A DNA stretch of 64,000 bases, from positions 78,196-142,195 of the forward strand of contig MU405315.1 in the NCBI GenBank assembly GCA_022836615.1, given 5' to 3'. The translations under genes were made by a program, and so were the position numbers. Under the pieces are notes generated by a model. It ran no database searches. It was not told the origin of the DNA and saw nothing but the letters and a program-made list of their open reading frames with translations. The stretch is from Annulohypoxylon bovei var. microspora (Eukaryota > Ascomycota > Sordariomycetes > Xylariales > Hypoxylaceae). Shown piece after piece: positions 30,340-42,954 of the stretch; within the stretch, counting starts at the first letter, position 1; each line of letters opens with the position of its first letter.

Positions 30340-31841
30340 TTAGTGAGCAGCGACGGCAGGTGTTTTGCTACTAGATCGGAGCGAAAACCACCCTTTCCGG
30401 CTCTGCTTAATCTCCGAGCTCTTGATCTCCGGGCTCTTGCTCAATTTTCCATGAGCTTTCCGCACGGGTTCGGAAATTGTCACAACCGTAACCTCTTCAA
30501 CTTTTTGTTGAGTCGTATTATCCACTTGGCCGAAATTGCTCGTCGTGGGAGTAGCAATACTCATGCTATATCTGGTAGGACGTACAGTCTCGGTCGACAT
30601 TCTACCGACGTCGCTACTCAAAGGCCGGGATTTAGAGAGTCTACGTCTTCTTTTCTGCGTCGGCGGTGTCTCGGGGGCCATGGCTTGTTTGCTTGGCTGT
30701 ATTGTAGTGACATCCGTGGAGGTCTTTAATTGCCCCGTTGAGAACCTTCTTTCTGATTGAATAGGAGGTTCACTCTTAGTCGCTGTCATTTTTTGCTTTC
30801 GCTCGGAGATAACGCGGTCTCGTGCGGTCGGTGATCCCGATGAGGGTTCAATAACACAAGGAGACAGGGGTGATGCGATGGCGAGACCGATAGATTCGGC
30901 AGATGAAGCGGTGGAAAAATGGCCAGAAGTGCTCGACGAAGAAGCTGTCGAGTTAGAACGCTCGGTGACAGAAGGAGGTGTGGTGGGCGTTTCCGCAACA
31001 AGTGGTCGCCTGCTCAAGGGACGAGGCGCTGAGAAATATGTGCTCTGAGCCCGGGGAGGATAGTACCGATCAGTCTTGGCTGGTGGCTCGTTAGCCGTTC
31101 CTGCACTGGTCAGAGGTGTGCGGTAAGATTTCTCGCTGGAGGAAGCGCTTTGCTGGGAAACGCTTGAGTGGTAAGCGAGACTCTGGGGACGTCGATTAAT
31201 GATGATCTTGGTCTTCATCTCCAATCCATCATCAGAGCTACTTAGGTTTCCTGTGCTCTCATCACGGGACGCATCTATATAAAGGTCAGAATAATGTGTT
31301 AATATCGAGTATGTGGTTGCTACGTACCTTTGCTTGATAAGATGCTGAATTGCCCTGGTGATAGTCTTGGGACTGGGCCTATCGATGAGGGGGATCGTAC
31401 ATGCTCCAGTCCCTTCCCCTTGGCACTTCCTCTACTTCCAGGTTGAGCGAAGTAGTCAGGGCCATCATGAAAATTGGCCAATTGATCGCGCCAGGACGTA
31501 GGTACGTTGTTGTAGCTGTAATTCTTCGGAAGAGGGACGACAGGAGTACCATAGACGGACGCGTATGAGACGTAGGATAATGAGCTTCCTACCCGTGGCA
31601 GCCCAGCCATGTTAGACTCGTTAGCCATTATGGCAGTTCTTCGTTTATTCTGCTCCATGATCTTAGGCCTGTCGGCGTGCTTCCAGCTTGAAGGGACCCC
31701 CGAAAGAGCATCACTCGCAGCATGTGAAACTACATGCTTATAAGGTAACTTAACGGCCTCTTCCTTAGCTCTCTCGGCCTTCTTTGCGCTGTGCTCTTTG
31801 GCTTGTGCGCGGCCTCGCTTTATTATCGAAAAGACCGACAT
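30340..31841 (-). CDS. Conserved fungal protein, mostly disordered
   Basis: Two exons, 31841-31328 and 31274-30340, give 482 aa; the 53-bp intron has a GTACGT donor and the phases agree. The start was taken at MSVFSIIKRGRAQAKEHSAKK because this begins a compact conserved-looking segment. The frame stays open upstream without a better start. Residues 1-150 contain a Lys/Ala-rich helix, then PSSWKHADRPKIMEQNKRR, LSYVSYASVYGTPVVPLPKNYSYN and SWRDQLANFHDGPDYF, which resemble a conserved hypothetical family of Pezizomycotina. The rest is Ser/Thr/Pro-rich and disordered, with a basic QKRRRRLSKSR patch that could act as a nuclear signal. The function is unknown. Confidence 0.75.
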
Positions 31842-34800
31842 GGCGAATCCCGTTTTCTTGGGAGGTTGCAGGGCCAAAGCAAACCTCGGGGTCCAAAACA
31901 AAGAGGCTAGAATACGAATATGTAGTGTCTGGAACCGCAAGTTGATGTCAATCTAGGTCGAATGTAATATTCGCCGGTTACCACGCGGTCGACAAGACCT
32001 CGGATGATGGGTCAGATAACGGCCGTCCTCCAAGGTATGTAGGTAGGCTAGGGTCGCAACCAGAAGACAATATAAAATACTCAGGGAAAGGATGATGTCG
32101 TAACGATAACTGGAAAATCTAGAAAGTAGAACGAGGCTTAAGATTCGTCCTGTTCCTAGAGTAGGGTCAAGAAGGAGTATGTTTAATCCTGGTCGCATCG
32201 GTGGTGCTGCATCATAAAGCACAATGAATGAGTAGGTACTTAGGGGAAAGGAGCACAAACAGCTGCAGGAAGTAGGGTGGCGGGTGCTACGACACGCTGA
32301 CGAGCAGAGAGGCCCAGTGGTTCCTTTACAAACCAAGAACCTTAGAGCAAGCCTCAAAATTTCGAGGAGGGCACGGTTATCTTATGTGAACAGACTCGAG
32401 AATACACGTACTGGTATAGACTCTGGTGGCGCTCGTTGGGACACTTAATTGGGACTGGGAATTTAACATTGGCGTAAATAGTTAGGCCTGGCGTGATTCT
32501 TTTCTGGCCAAATACCTAGATGTATCCATGGATGGCTGACACTCCCGAGTAAGGGGGGAGAAGTGGGTGGGTGTTCGGGGAGCGAACTGGACGCTCACTG
32601 TTACCCCAACGCGGCAAGGTCTATTCTGCTTATCATGTAGGGTCGCATCGCTATTTCATCCCACGCGATTCAGCGTAAGAACTGCACATGTACGATGCAA
32701 TACCTGGAACGTTAGAACATTTATACACCATAAACATTATAAAATAGGTGATGATCAACATACTGTATACATGAGTGTCAATAACAAAAGCAGCAATACG
32801 GGGAAATGGAATAAGAAACGAACTGTTGATTCATGCGGTAGAAAAGATAGAGTCGGTGATATGGGACTTGCATATGCAGAGATAGATGCATAGGGAATCC
32901 CATAGTCTCGTATTCCGGCTATCTAGACCCTTAATCAGAGCCGTAGTCTGATCGAAGCAGTATCACTACTGGACCACACGCACATAGCTTCAATGGTTCA
33001 GCCCATGTAGTCGCTTGGAATCGGACGATAGGAATCCAGACCCATGGGTTCGTACAATACAGCTGCTACGTTGGCACATTAGCGAACCCATGTTCGGGTA
33101 TGTTATTATTCGCGATCGAATATTGATGAGTAAATACCAGACCCCGGACCGCCATTTAGGCACGGGGGTTTCTGTTCACCATGCTGCCATGAGGGTAGGT
33201 TTTATACTGCGTAGATCTCAATGCCACGTCAAATCTCACGAAACGAAAGTAATGGTGTCGAGATCGTCGTTATTCCGGGATTAATTGAGGCCATGATGAT
33301 TTTGTCAACTACCTAGGTATGTACCTAGGTATATACATACATACAAATTTATTTATTTTTAGATTAGGTAAACACCCAAATAGGCAAGTCAAATAAGGTA
33401 CCGAGGTTTCGGAGACGGTAGACCGAAGGAAGGAACCCCACAATGAACTCATCATGAATCTTTCCCAGACCGAGCTTTTGCGTGGTAGGCGATCTCTTTA
33501 AAGCTGTCATAAATAAATATTGATAATCGATCGATCAATCTTAAGATTAAGACCTTACATCTTATTCTTGGGACGTAGAAAAGTTTTATGCCATGGAAAT
33601 AATTTCCAATATTTTTCAAAGGATATACCTACATACTTTAGGTAGGCATACAGCGTACGTCAATCTTTAACTAACAGCTTGTATTAAAACTAAGGCTCTG
33701 CTTGTAGGACAGAAGATTTTGGCGTCGAGCCGCTGTTACGAATTAATTCTCGTTAGAAAAAACATAGACAATGACATACTAACAGTTATATCACTTGTAA
33801 AAACTAAGGGCAGAAAGAGAAGCCGCTCCATCGGTCATTATAACCTGCTCTTATCTATTAAAAACTTGAGGCGGCGTACCACTATAAACGACTTGCATCT
33901 TGCTTTTGAAACAGCTCTTCAAGAAAGCTTGTCCATCTCCTCGGAATTCGAGTCTGGTGAAAATGGACACATGAAAAGAGTTGAACTAAGGGAAAACTTG
34001 GGCGCTCGGGATTTTATACAAGAACTGGACGCGCTTATCAAGCTGGCAAGAGATTGGTTACGGCTTCTGATAAATTCTCAATACCGTGATGACCCAGTTT
34101 ATTGCTCTAAATATGCCGATCAAAGACAACGTAGCTTAACTACAAATGATAGCTTGCGACTGCGCGAGTAAACTCGAGGCGAGGTACTTCTGTTTCGAGG
34201 CCGGGACCTAATACCTAGGTATATATGACTAGGTTGCCTTTCCACATGGACCGAGGCCCCTGTCTCTACCAGAGCCGTATTTGCTTGGGTAATACACTAT
34301 ATTAACTATCTAATCGATTGGCGAGAGTAGGTATTCAGAGTAGTCGCGAGGAGCCTAATTAACGGCTTCAGAGCTGTAAGAATTCCACGGTGGGAGCAAC
34401 CTAGGAGGATGGAAGTCCAGTACAATAGATTGTAAAACGACATTGAGCCTGTTGCCGAGGGGGATCGCAATTTTCTCGAATCACTGCGAACTCTTATGGA
34501 CGAGACAAGGGATTCCAATATGTTTCGGGAGGTATCCTGTAATTTCTTTACTCAGGCAAGTGAAGGCCTAAGACGTCGTGCTCGTGGTTCTCTCATGAAC
34601 TTAGCCCAGGGCGTCAATAGAAACCTGAAATTTCGGGGCGAGAAACCTGGAGCACATACAGCCGCATCGGTTACAGGGAGCCGGTTAAACCTCCTGACCA
34701 ATATATGCTTCCATAGCGACGCCACTAAGCCAGACCCGTCGCGAGAGTTTATGAAATTATTAGATACACCTGTGTCGTTATATTTCAATTCAATCTAAGT

Positions 34801-36392
34801 ATTGAGGTTTAATTTGTTATCTGTTAATATAGGTAGGAAGTTATACTTATTTAAGTACCTAGGTTTCTTATATGGCCAGGTGCAGATGTAGATATAAACG
34901 ATCTGAACTAAGGGCTGTTTTTATGCGTCGATGCTTAGGTGTTGAAAGTTGCCCTCACCACTTTCAAATGATTCTCTTTCATAGGTATTAACTAAAGTAA
35001 GAATATAATTCAATGTGCATACCTACCGGTAAGTAACTAACGAAGCTCGCTGTCTCTTATAACACGTGGGTTATGCTTGGCATATCGTGGTTCTATAAGA
35101 TCAACGATATTTGTACATAATAGGTAAGTTGACCTAAGTAGCCACTGCCGGCACTAATAAGTAAGGGCCAGGGTGACGAGTTGATTCACATCGAGTGTTA
35201 ATCAAGAGTGACTATGGATGTGAATGTTGACTCAGTCTTGAGGGAAATCGAGAATGGTGTATATCTTATTTTATAGATACACAGTACTTACCTATATGTA
35301 GGTAGTTATTTAAACATTTGAAATACAAATGAGAGGTATGACCAAATCCCCCTCTGCCAAGACTCTCAATGTTCAATGTTTCTAAGTATATCCCTACTAG
35401 GTTCAAAATGTACATTAGATTTAACACGGATATTATATGTGTCTGTGCGCAATATCTAAGTACCTATCAAGTACATTGGTAAGGACCCATTCGAACTTTC
35501 CCACTGCCCCATCAATCTGAGCACGGACCATAAGGTCGTCCATCTTAGCAATCCGAGGGTGTCCAAAATAAAAAATCCCGACAGATTGAACAACATTGAA
35601 CCTACCTACCAACTTAATACCTTAGGCAAATATTCGCCGTCACTTTGGAAGTGTTCACGTTTACCATGCGTTATACATAGGTATCTTATCTAATTGCATC
35701 CGCACTGGTAATTATAAGATTACATAACTACAGATTAAACATTTCAAGGTTTTCTATACCTCACCGGTATCGCTTCCGTTGCAGCGTTGGTATCTTTTCG
35801 CGGCTCGCTTAAAATACGTCACAACCGACCAACCTACAGCCAACCCCGATCTAAGCACGCCCCCCAAAGTGAACCGTACTCTTTAAACCCCCCCAGTCAA
35901 ATCAGTCAAATCAGTCAGACCAGTCAGAATTGGTTAAGCCGGTCTCCAGACAAAATCCAATCTAGACCCTGTCGCACGGGAGGACAATCCTGCCCTGGCT
36001 GCCTTGCCTAGCCCGACTTCTCGACATTTACATCTCACGTCGCCTCATTCATCCCAAACCGCAATTCATCATCCACACACCACGAGCCACAGAGCCCCAT
36101 CTCTGTCTGTCCGTAATCAACCGCATGCTACACCTTGTCTTTCTCTCGGCCCGCTCGTGCCTTTTTTTAATCTGATAGTCATCATTATCCTCGTCTCCCA
36201 CCCCTCAACCTATTCATTCGTCGCGTGCGCGCCCGTCAATTAGCGCGCCAATATCGAGAAAAAGTGGCTGCGCTCACTCTTCTCAGTCAGACCGATACCG
36301 AATTATCCCTTCAACAACATCTAGCTCTTGCACCTGATCTCCTGCAGTATAATCGACTGAGTGCCGACACCGAATCTGATACACCGTTGACG
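31842..36392. other. Gene-poor stretch, 4.5 kb
   Basis: No gene can be supported. An open frame at 33719-34171 (150 codons, no ATG; an AG acceptor at 33706-33707 could open it) and another at 34496-34798 (100 codons, ATG) have no recognised domain and may be remnants. The 34.8-35.8 kb part is A+T-rich with many copies of the dispersed ACCTAGGTA-type motif. From about 35.8 kb on the sequence is pyrimidine-rich and is probably the leader and promoter of PSY2, with a CAGTCAAAT tandem repeat at 35894-35929. Confidence 0.5.
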
Positions 36393-39345
36393 ATGGCGGC
36401 ACAGCCTGTGCCTCATCTGTCGACGGACAAGAAACGAGTCAAGGTTTACGAGCTGCGCAACAATGACTGGTTCGATCGTGGCACCGGTTTTTGTACTGCC
36501 GCCTTCAATATTGTAAGCCCTGAGAAACTCGCGACGCGATTCGCGCACACCTTACTTCGACGTCGCATTTTTATACATTTCTTTGTCATCCTATTTTTCT
36601 TAAAACTTTCTCTTAACCTACAATCACTAACGCGATCGTTATCTGCAGTCTGAAGATGGCCAGCAACGAGAGCCGCGAGTAATCGTCGAGTCCGAAGACC
36701 AACCTGATCGTGTATTGCTCGAGACGAGAATCTGCAAAGAAGATGGCTTCCACAAACAACAGGGTATGTCGACCACCCAACGCAAAACCGTCAGGAGCTA
36801 TGTGATTGTTAACCGTCGTCTCTCTAGAAACTTTGATCGTCTGGACCGAACCTACCAGTGGTGTGGATATGGCCCTTAGCTTTCAAGAAGCCGAGGGCTG
36901 CGCCATAATATGGTACGACTCACCGCAATCCCTAGCCAACCACCTGACATACCTTTGTGAAGAAATAGCTAAAGATGTTACAGGAAGTTCATTAATAGCA
37001 TTCAGCAACAATGCCATTCTATGAATGCGCCAGGTATTTATCCATTGGTCTCCATTGACTGGGAAAGCTGCTAATCTAGTTCTGGTAGATGATAGCCTAT
37101 CTGAAGATCTTGCTATGGAAATGCCAAATCCTATTTCCCTCCCTCCAGCTTCTATGGCTAACCTTGCTGATATCGAATCGCAAATGCGCGGCTTTAGTGG
37201 AACGGCCAATGGCCGTGACGCCCTCACAAAATATGTACTGACCGAGAACTTTATCGGCAAGCTGATTCCTCTGGTTTCTGATGCGGAGGACCTCGAAAGC
37301 CTTAATGACCTACATCGTCTCTGCAACATTATGAAGATCGTCATTCTTCTCAACGATACGAGTATCATAGAACATGCTGTATCCGATGAGTGTGTGATTG
37401 GCGTCGTAGGCGCGTTAGAATACGACCCGGATTTTCCTAGCCATAAAGCCAACCATCGTCAATGGTTAGAGGGCGAAGGCCGATATAAGGAGGTTGTGCG
37501 TATCGAGGATGCCCATATATTAAAGAAGATCCACCAAACGTATCGACTACAATATCTGAAGGATGTTGTGTTGGCACGTATCCTCGACGATAACACTTTT
37601 TCGGTATTGAACTCGCTCATCTTCTTCAACCAGGTCGATATCGTACAACATCTACAATCTAATGCGACCTTCTTAGCCGAGTTGTTTCACATATTCAAAT
37701 CTCACCTACCCGACCCGAGGCGTAAGAAGGAGGCGGTGCTATTCATCCAGCAATGTTGCACAATTGCCAAAAACCTTCAACCTCCAGCTCGCCAGACTCT
37801 GTATAACAATTTCCTCGCCCATGGTCTTCTTCAAGTCATTAACTTTGGCTTGCGGCATGGCGATGTGGCGGTCCGAGTTGGGGCTACTGACATATTGGTA
37901 TCCATGATCGATCATGATCCGCAGATGATTCGAGCCATGATATACCGCCAGCTTCAAGAGAAACAACCGCCTCTAACGGACTCACTGATCGACTTGCTCT
38001 TAGTGGAGGTTGATCTAGGTGTCAAATCGCAAATATCCGATGCGTTGAAGGTGCTTCTTGATCAGGGCCCGCCACCCCAACAGGAGGCATATGCGAAAGC
38101 GAACGGCGAGTATGCAGTTAGAACCGCTTCTCGAATACCACCGGCCGCAGACCCGCAGCAGGATAACTTCCTAAATAGCTTCTACGAATGTTCGGCTACC
38201 AAGCTGTTTCAGCCCTTGATTAACTTGCAAGGCAGAACCACCATGGAATTCACAGTCCAGCAGGCTTCCATGTTCACTTATCTCATCGAGATCCTTTGCT
38301 TCTTCATCCGGCAGCACCAGCACCGTAGCAAATTTTTCGTCTTGAATAACGACATCGTCGTGCGCATCAGCCAGCTTCTAAGCTGCCCAGAGAAATTCCT
38401 GAAACTTGGTGGGTTCTTAGTGGTCGCTGGTTCTATTTCGTTGCTAATTCCCTCGCAGTTGCTATCCGATTCCTTCGTCAGCTAATTAGCCTGCAAGATG
38501 AGTTTTACGTCAAACATGTGTCGGAGAAGAAAGTCATAGGCCCAATCCTCGACGTTCTTATCAAGACCATGCCGAGGGATAATTTGCTTTGCTCTGCCTG
38601 TTTGGAGTTCTTCGAATTTATTCGGAAGGAGAATATCAAGGAGCTCATAAAGCACATTGTCGAGAACTACCGTGATAAAGCGCAGGCGCTGTCCTACCTG
38701 GATCTATTTAGGACCATGTTGATGCGGTACGACCAGACCGGAGGATTCAGTGTCAATATGGACTATTTTATAGAGGTGGATGAGGAGCCCAGGAAACGGC
38801 AAAACATCATCAATCCAAAGACTGGGGCTTTAATGGAACATCTCGTCATGGACCAGGCCGAGGAGGAATATTGGAACACATCTGATGAGGAAGAGGACAT
38901 GCAGGGAAAACCTGGAAGCCGAGCACCCATAAACGGAGAATCGCCAGACACAAAACCGCTGGTCGATTATGCATCGGATGAAGAGGGAGACGAGAATTTG
39001 GAAGCCGGGGCGCTTTCGGCCGACGAAGATAGGCAAGATGATAGGCTTAGAAAGACAGGCGAAAGTCCGAGAAACGTCGCCCCTCCACTGGAGCGTTTGT
39101 CTGAAAAACGACGACGCGAAGAGGATGAGGAAGACGATCTAAGCAAAATGGTCCAGCACAAACGTCGAAATAGCACGTCAGCCAGTTCCAACTCTTCTAC
39201 CGTCTCTGGTGTCCTTAGGAAGAAGAAGAGTATTTCTGGCGCTCGGGATGCTGGGGGCGGCCCAAGAAAGATCGCTATTAGTCTTTCTCCCAACTTAAAG
39301 AGCGGTAACGGACAAGGTCACGGCCGGTCGGATGGCGAGGCGTGA
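36393..39345 (+). CDS. PSY2: PP4 regulatory subunit 3 (Psy2/SMEK)
   Basis: Regulatory subunit that directs the protein phosphatase 4 catalytic subunit (Pph3) to substrates such as DNA-damage checkpoint proteins. Six exons: 36393-36512, 36649-36763, 36828-36912, 36984-37033, 37089-38408 and 38459-39345, giving 858 aa. The EVH1/PH-like N-terminal domain is KRVKVYELRNNDWFDRGTG through WTEPTSGVDMALSFQEAEGC. Introns 3 and 4 flank a 50-nt exon, and splicing them restores AIIWKFINSIQQQ and NAPDDSLSED. The SMK-1 domain (PISLPPASMANLADIESQM... LNDLHRLCNIMKIVILLND) is followed by ARM-type helices and FYECSATKLFQPL. Intron 5 is only 50 bp and restores KFLKLVAIRFLRQL. The C-terminus is acidic, then Lys/Ser-rich, typical of the family. 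Confidence 0.95.
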
Positions 39346-39936
39346 AAAGATCCAGAATCGACTATTTTTCAGTACCTTACTAACGCTCTGGCATGATCTG
39401 GTTTCGGCACATCAATAATGATAGGGAAAGGGGGCCGGCGTTTGGCGAGAAGATCCTTTTTTCGAGCCCGCGTGCCAGATAAGGATAAAGCCCAGGAGCT
39501 AGGGAAAGGCAAAAGGGGGCGAGGAGTTATCCGGGGTCAAGGCCAGAGTTATGTACCTGTGATCCATCTAAGATGTCGAGGTCGGCGCTGTCGAGGAAGT
39601 TTAGTTGCTAAAGCTGTATGGCCTACCCGGTTGCCGCAGGCTAGGAGAATGTCTCGTCAGTGTACTATTAGGTATTGTTATGAGTTGCCCCGACGAATAA
39701 CCCGGGGTCTGTGATACGCAATCCGGGCAGAGATTGATAGGGGGAGTAGCACAAACAAAACAACAAATGCAGAGCTAGTTTGGCGCTTCATGTTCTTCGG
39801 TGTCTATCGGCGTTGATTCTTCACGGGGTATACATAACTTCTCTTACGTGCTACAGATAGCCTTGGGCGTTGAATGATACCGCTGGATATTACTTCTAGG
39901 TTTCCGTTTTCAAACACTTATCGAGCTATATGCTAC
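39346..39936. other. Convergent intergenic spacer
   Basis: About 590 bp between the 3' ends of PSY2 and the MDR oxidoreductase gene. A 98-codon plus-strand frame at 39418-39714 is Arg/Gly-rich and has no family match I can recognise. Confidence 0.5.
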
Positions 39937-41102
39937 CTAAAGTTTTGCCCCTGCGTCGTCATCGGGCGAGGAGATCTCTATGACAAGCTTACCGAACTGC
40001 TTCCCATTCTTCATGTCGTCAAATAGGCCGTTGATTGCCTCGATGTTGTCCAACCCCTTTACGACGCGGCTCACGACCGGTTTTATCTTGTGCTCCCGCA
40101 CGAACGCAACCATGTCCCGGAACTCTATCCGCGACCCCATCGTGCTGCCCCTAAGATCGATGTTCTTCATCACGGCCTGCATCGTCCAGTCCATCTTCGG
40201 ACCCACCGTCATCCCGTACACCGAGATCACACCTCCCGGGCGCAATAGCTTGACGCTCTTTGACACGATGTCCCCGCCTGCGCCGTCGATTACGGCGTCC
40301 AGATACGGGCGCGAGGCGGGCAGCTGCGCCGCAAGCTGCTTCTCCCAAGACGCCTCTTTGTACGATACCCCGCCCGCGGCGCCCAGCGCCCTCGCACGCT
40401 CGAGCTTGGCCGCCGAGCTCGACGTCACGTACACTTTACACCCCAGCGCGACGCCGAACTGCAGCGCAGCGAGGGCCACGCCGCCCCCGATCCCGGTCAC
40501 GAGGATGTTCTTCCCGGCCGCGGCGGCGACGTCGCCGTCCAACCCCTTCGTCACGAGCGCGCGCCACGCCGTCAGCCCCACCAGGGGCAGGGCGGCGGCC
40601 TCGTTGGGCGACAGGTGCGCGGGCGCGAGCTCGACCTCGGCCTCGTCGACGACGACGTAGTCCTGCGCGGCGCCCGTCGGGTACAATGCCGCGGCGCCGA
40701 TGACGCTGAACCGCGCGATGTCCTCGGGGCCGTCGGGCGACGCGGCCCAGCCCCGGGAGGGGGTCAGGAGGACGCGCCGGCCGAGCAGGTGCGGGGACGA
40801 GGGCGCCGCGACCACGCTGCCGAACCCGTCGGCCAGCAGCGGGTGCGCGAACGAGATCCCCGGGTACAGCGCCTGCCGGATGAACAGGTCGCGGTGGTTG
40901 AGGGCCGCGGAGTGGACGCGGACGAGCAGCTCCTTGGGCCCCGGGGCGGGCTTGGGGAGGTGGTTGATTTGGAGGCTGTGAATAGGTGCGGTGTGAGCGT
41001 CGGTCGTGCGGAAAAGGGGGAAAGGAAAAAAGGGGGGGCTCACGGGTAGTAGACCTGGCCGGGCTTGCCGTCGATCTTCTTGATGGTTAGAGATTGTGAC
41101 AT
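39937..41102 (-). CDS. MDR-superfamily quinone-oxidoreductase-like protein
   Basis: Medium-chain dehydrogenase/reductase, NAD(P)H-dependent. Two exons, 41102-41044 and 40975-39937, give 365 aa. The 68-bp intron joins MSQSLTIKKIDGKPGQVYYP to LQINHLPKPAPGPKELLVRV, the usual N-terminus. The GroES-like domain has AALNHRDLFIRQALYPGISF. The cofactor fold has NILVTGIGGGVALAALQFG. The cysteine and histidine zinc ligands of classical alcohol dehydrogenases are not visible (LADGFG in place of a Cys-containing block), so it belongs to a zinc-free quinone reductase/enoyl-reductase-like branch. The substrate is unknown. GC-rich, especially the first two thirds. Confidence 0.88.
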
Positions 41103-41620
41103 CTTGGGCAAGGTCGGTCCGCTCATGTGATCATGATATTATTGAGTTTTTACATCTAGGTAGCCTGGCCTAGATAAATTAACTGAATGTCTCACTTATG
41201 CCCGAGTTTTAGGAGGGTTATTGTGGCGAAGTTAGGAAAAAAAAAAAAGGGTTACTTAATTAAGGTTAGTCGCATATGCTGAGATAGGAAAGAAAAAATT
41301 ACCCAGGTAAGAAAAATTACCCAGGTGGGAAAAGGTGGGGCCTGTGATTGTAAACCAATTAAATCAAATCATTTAAAGAATAGAAGTGGGCTTGATGAGT
41401 CAGCAGGGGTTTTCAGCCAATTAAGGTAAGGCATTTTGATGACATAATTAGGAAAACTTTTTTTTCTCTTTTAATTTTCTTTTAAAAAAAAGTTTTCCTT
41501 ACTTATATATTATCCGCCAAAGGTCGATTTTATTCATCTTCAACAGGTCAGGTCAGGGACCTGACCTAGGAGGGGTTGCCTTTCGTCTTTATATAAGGGA
41601 TTCAAAGCCCCTGAAAGGGT

Positions 41621-41720
41621 AGTCTCGAAGAGGATGACTAAGCACAGTCTCGAAGAGGATGACTAAGCACAGTCTCGAAGAGGATGACTAAGCACAGTCT
41701 CGAAGAGGATGATTAAGCAA
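41621..41720. repeat. Tandem repeat, 25 bp x 4
   Basis: Four adjacent copies of a 25-bp unit that begins AGTCTCGAAGAGGATGACTA. The first three are identical and the fourth has two changes. A fifth partial copy starts AGCCTCGAAA. There are no unique spacers, so this is not a CRISPR array. Confidence 0.95.
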
Positions 41721-42140
41721 AGCCTCGAAAACTGGCCCCTGCGCAAGGGGAGAAACTTATGTAAGCAGCTATGCATCCAATTAAACGTTGTAAAAAGGGG
41801 GAGACAAGGGAAAAAGGTGGGTCAACGAGAAAGATGCACCCAATCAAACGAAGGCGCTTACCTAATCGATTTCTGACAACCATATCGGGAGCCGTCAAGT
41901 CGATGAAAACCTGACCTAAACTGACCAATTGACCAATCGACGGCCGCGGGCGGCCGGCGGAGGGTTTTTGCGAGGCGCGCGCAGCGCGCCGAGCAAAGGC
42001 ACGCAGCCGCCAGTACGGAGGGCTTGGAGGGTTGAGGGCGGCGGGACGAGCAGTGATATATAAAAATAAGTAAAAGGTTGCAAAGCATGGGATTCGAACC
42101 CGAGATGTTTTAAGGTGGCCCGTGCAGGTGTGGAAAGTTC

Positions 42141-42876
42141 CGGTAACTTTAATTGTACAGGTGCTACTTTTTGAAAATATAGGTAAATCCACTTTTACCC
42201 CGCAGCCTACTTTTTATTGGCTAGTGGCTAACTTACTTCCATTTTTAGAACTTTGTGACCGCGAAGACCTTTCAACCAATCAAAACGCGTAAATTGCGTT
42301 TCTCAATTGCCTCACTTTTCAAACGTTTTCAAGCCATGGTAACCTTTATTTAAATTGAAAAAAAATCGGGTGCATCGTATCTTATTAAGGCAATCAATTA
42401 ATCTATATCGCATTCTTATTAAAAATGTAAGGGCTTAAATATTAAGTAAAATCTAAGCTGTTTAAAACTTACCTTAAGTAAGCATGTTGACTTCTAAGGG
42501 TATCACGTGTTGCTGCCAAGAAATCCAGTGCGCTTACTTCAAACCCTCGAAACACGTACAAATATCAAGTGCATCTAAATAAAAATTATATCATTCGATC
42601 TGTTAAATTGAGAGCTTTATAACTATATAATTTGCATTATTAGAAGCACTATAATTGGAAAGTTATTTTGATTCCTTTCAAATGTTGATGTTTTACGCTT
42701 AAACCATTGAACAGTCACGTGGTACCCTTTATGTCACCACGTAACCTGCATAACAACGTTTTTATGGAAGATATACGTAAGTATCTAAGCTTTAGTGGTT
42801 TAACCAATGATGTGTTCAAGAAAAATAGATTTACCTATATTTTCAAAAAGTAGCACCTATACAATTAAAGTTACCG
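42141..42876. mobile_element. Possible MITE bounded by 49-nt inverted repeats
   Basis: The left arm 42141-42189 begins CGGTAACTTTAATTGTACAG, and the right arm 42828-42876 is its reverse complement with a single C/T difference. The 638 bp between them are A+T-rich and non-coding. The size, terminal inverted repeats and lack of a transposase fit a MITE. The flanking bases are not clearly duplicated. Both arms read outward as the same peptide-like string in frames (SKSSTYTIKV), which is just the shared DNA. Confidence 0.65.
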
Positions 42877-42919
42877 ATAAAGCTGCCCTTCACTCATTTT
42901 TTATGGGCAGGCTGCACTA

Positions 42920-42954
42920 CCAATTCCAATTCCAATTCCAATTCATTCCAATTC
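42920..42954. repeat. CCAATT microsatellite
   Basis: About five imperfect tandem copies of CCAATT, upstream of the kinase gene. Confidence 0.9.

Noticed and set aside
33719..34171. 150-codon frame as a gene
   Set aside because: No ATG start, no recognised domain and no clear partner exons; it is kept only as a note.
36004..36243. Short frames upstream of PSY2 as separate genes
   Set aside because: They are pyrimidine-rich leader sequence with Ser/His/Pro-biased translations and no conservation I can recognise.
41621..41720. CRISPR array
   Set aside because: The repeats are directly adjacent with no spacers, and the genome is eukaryotic.
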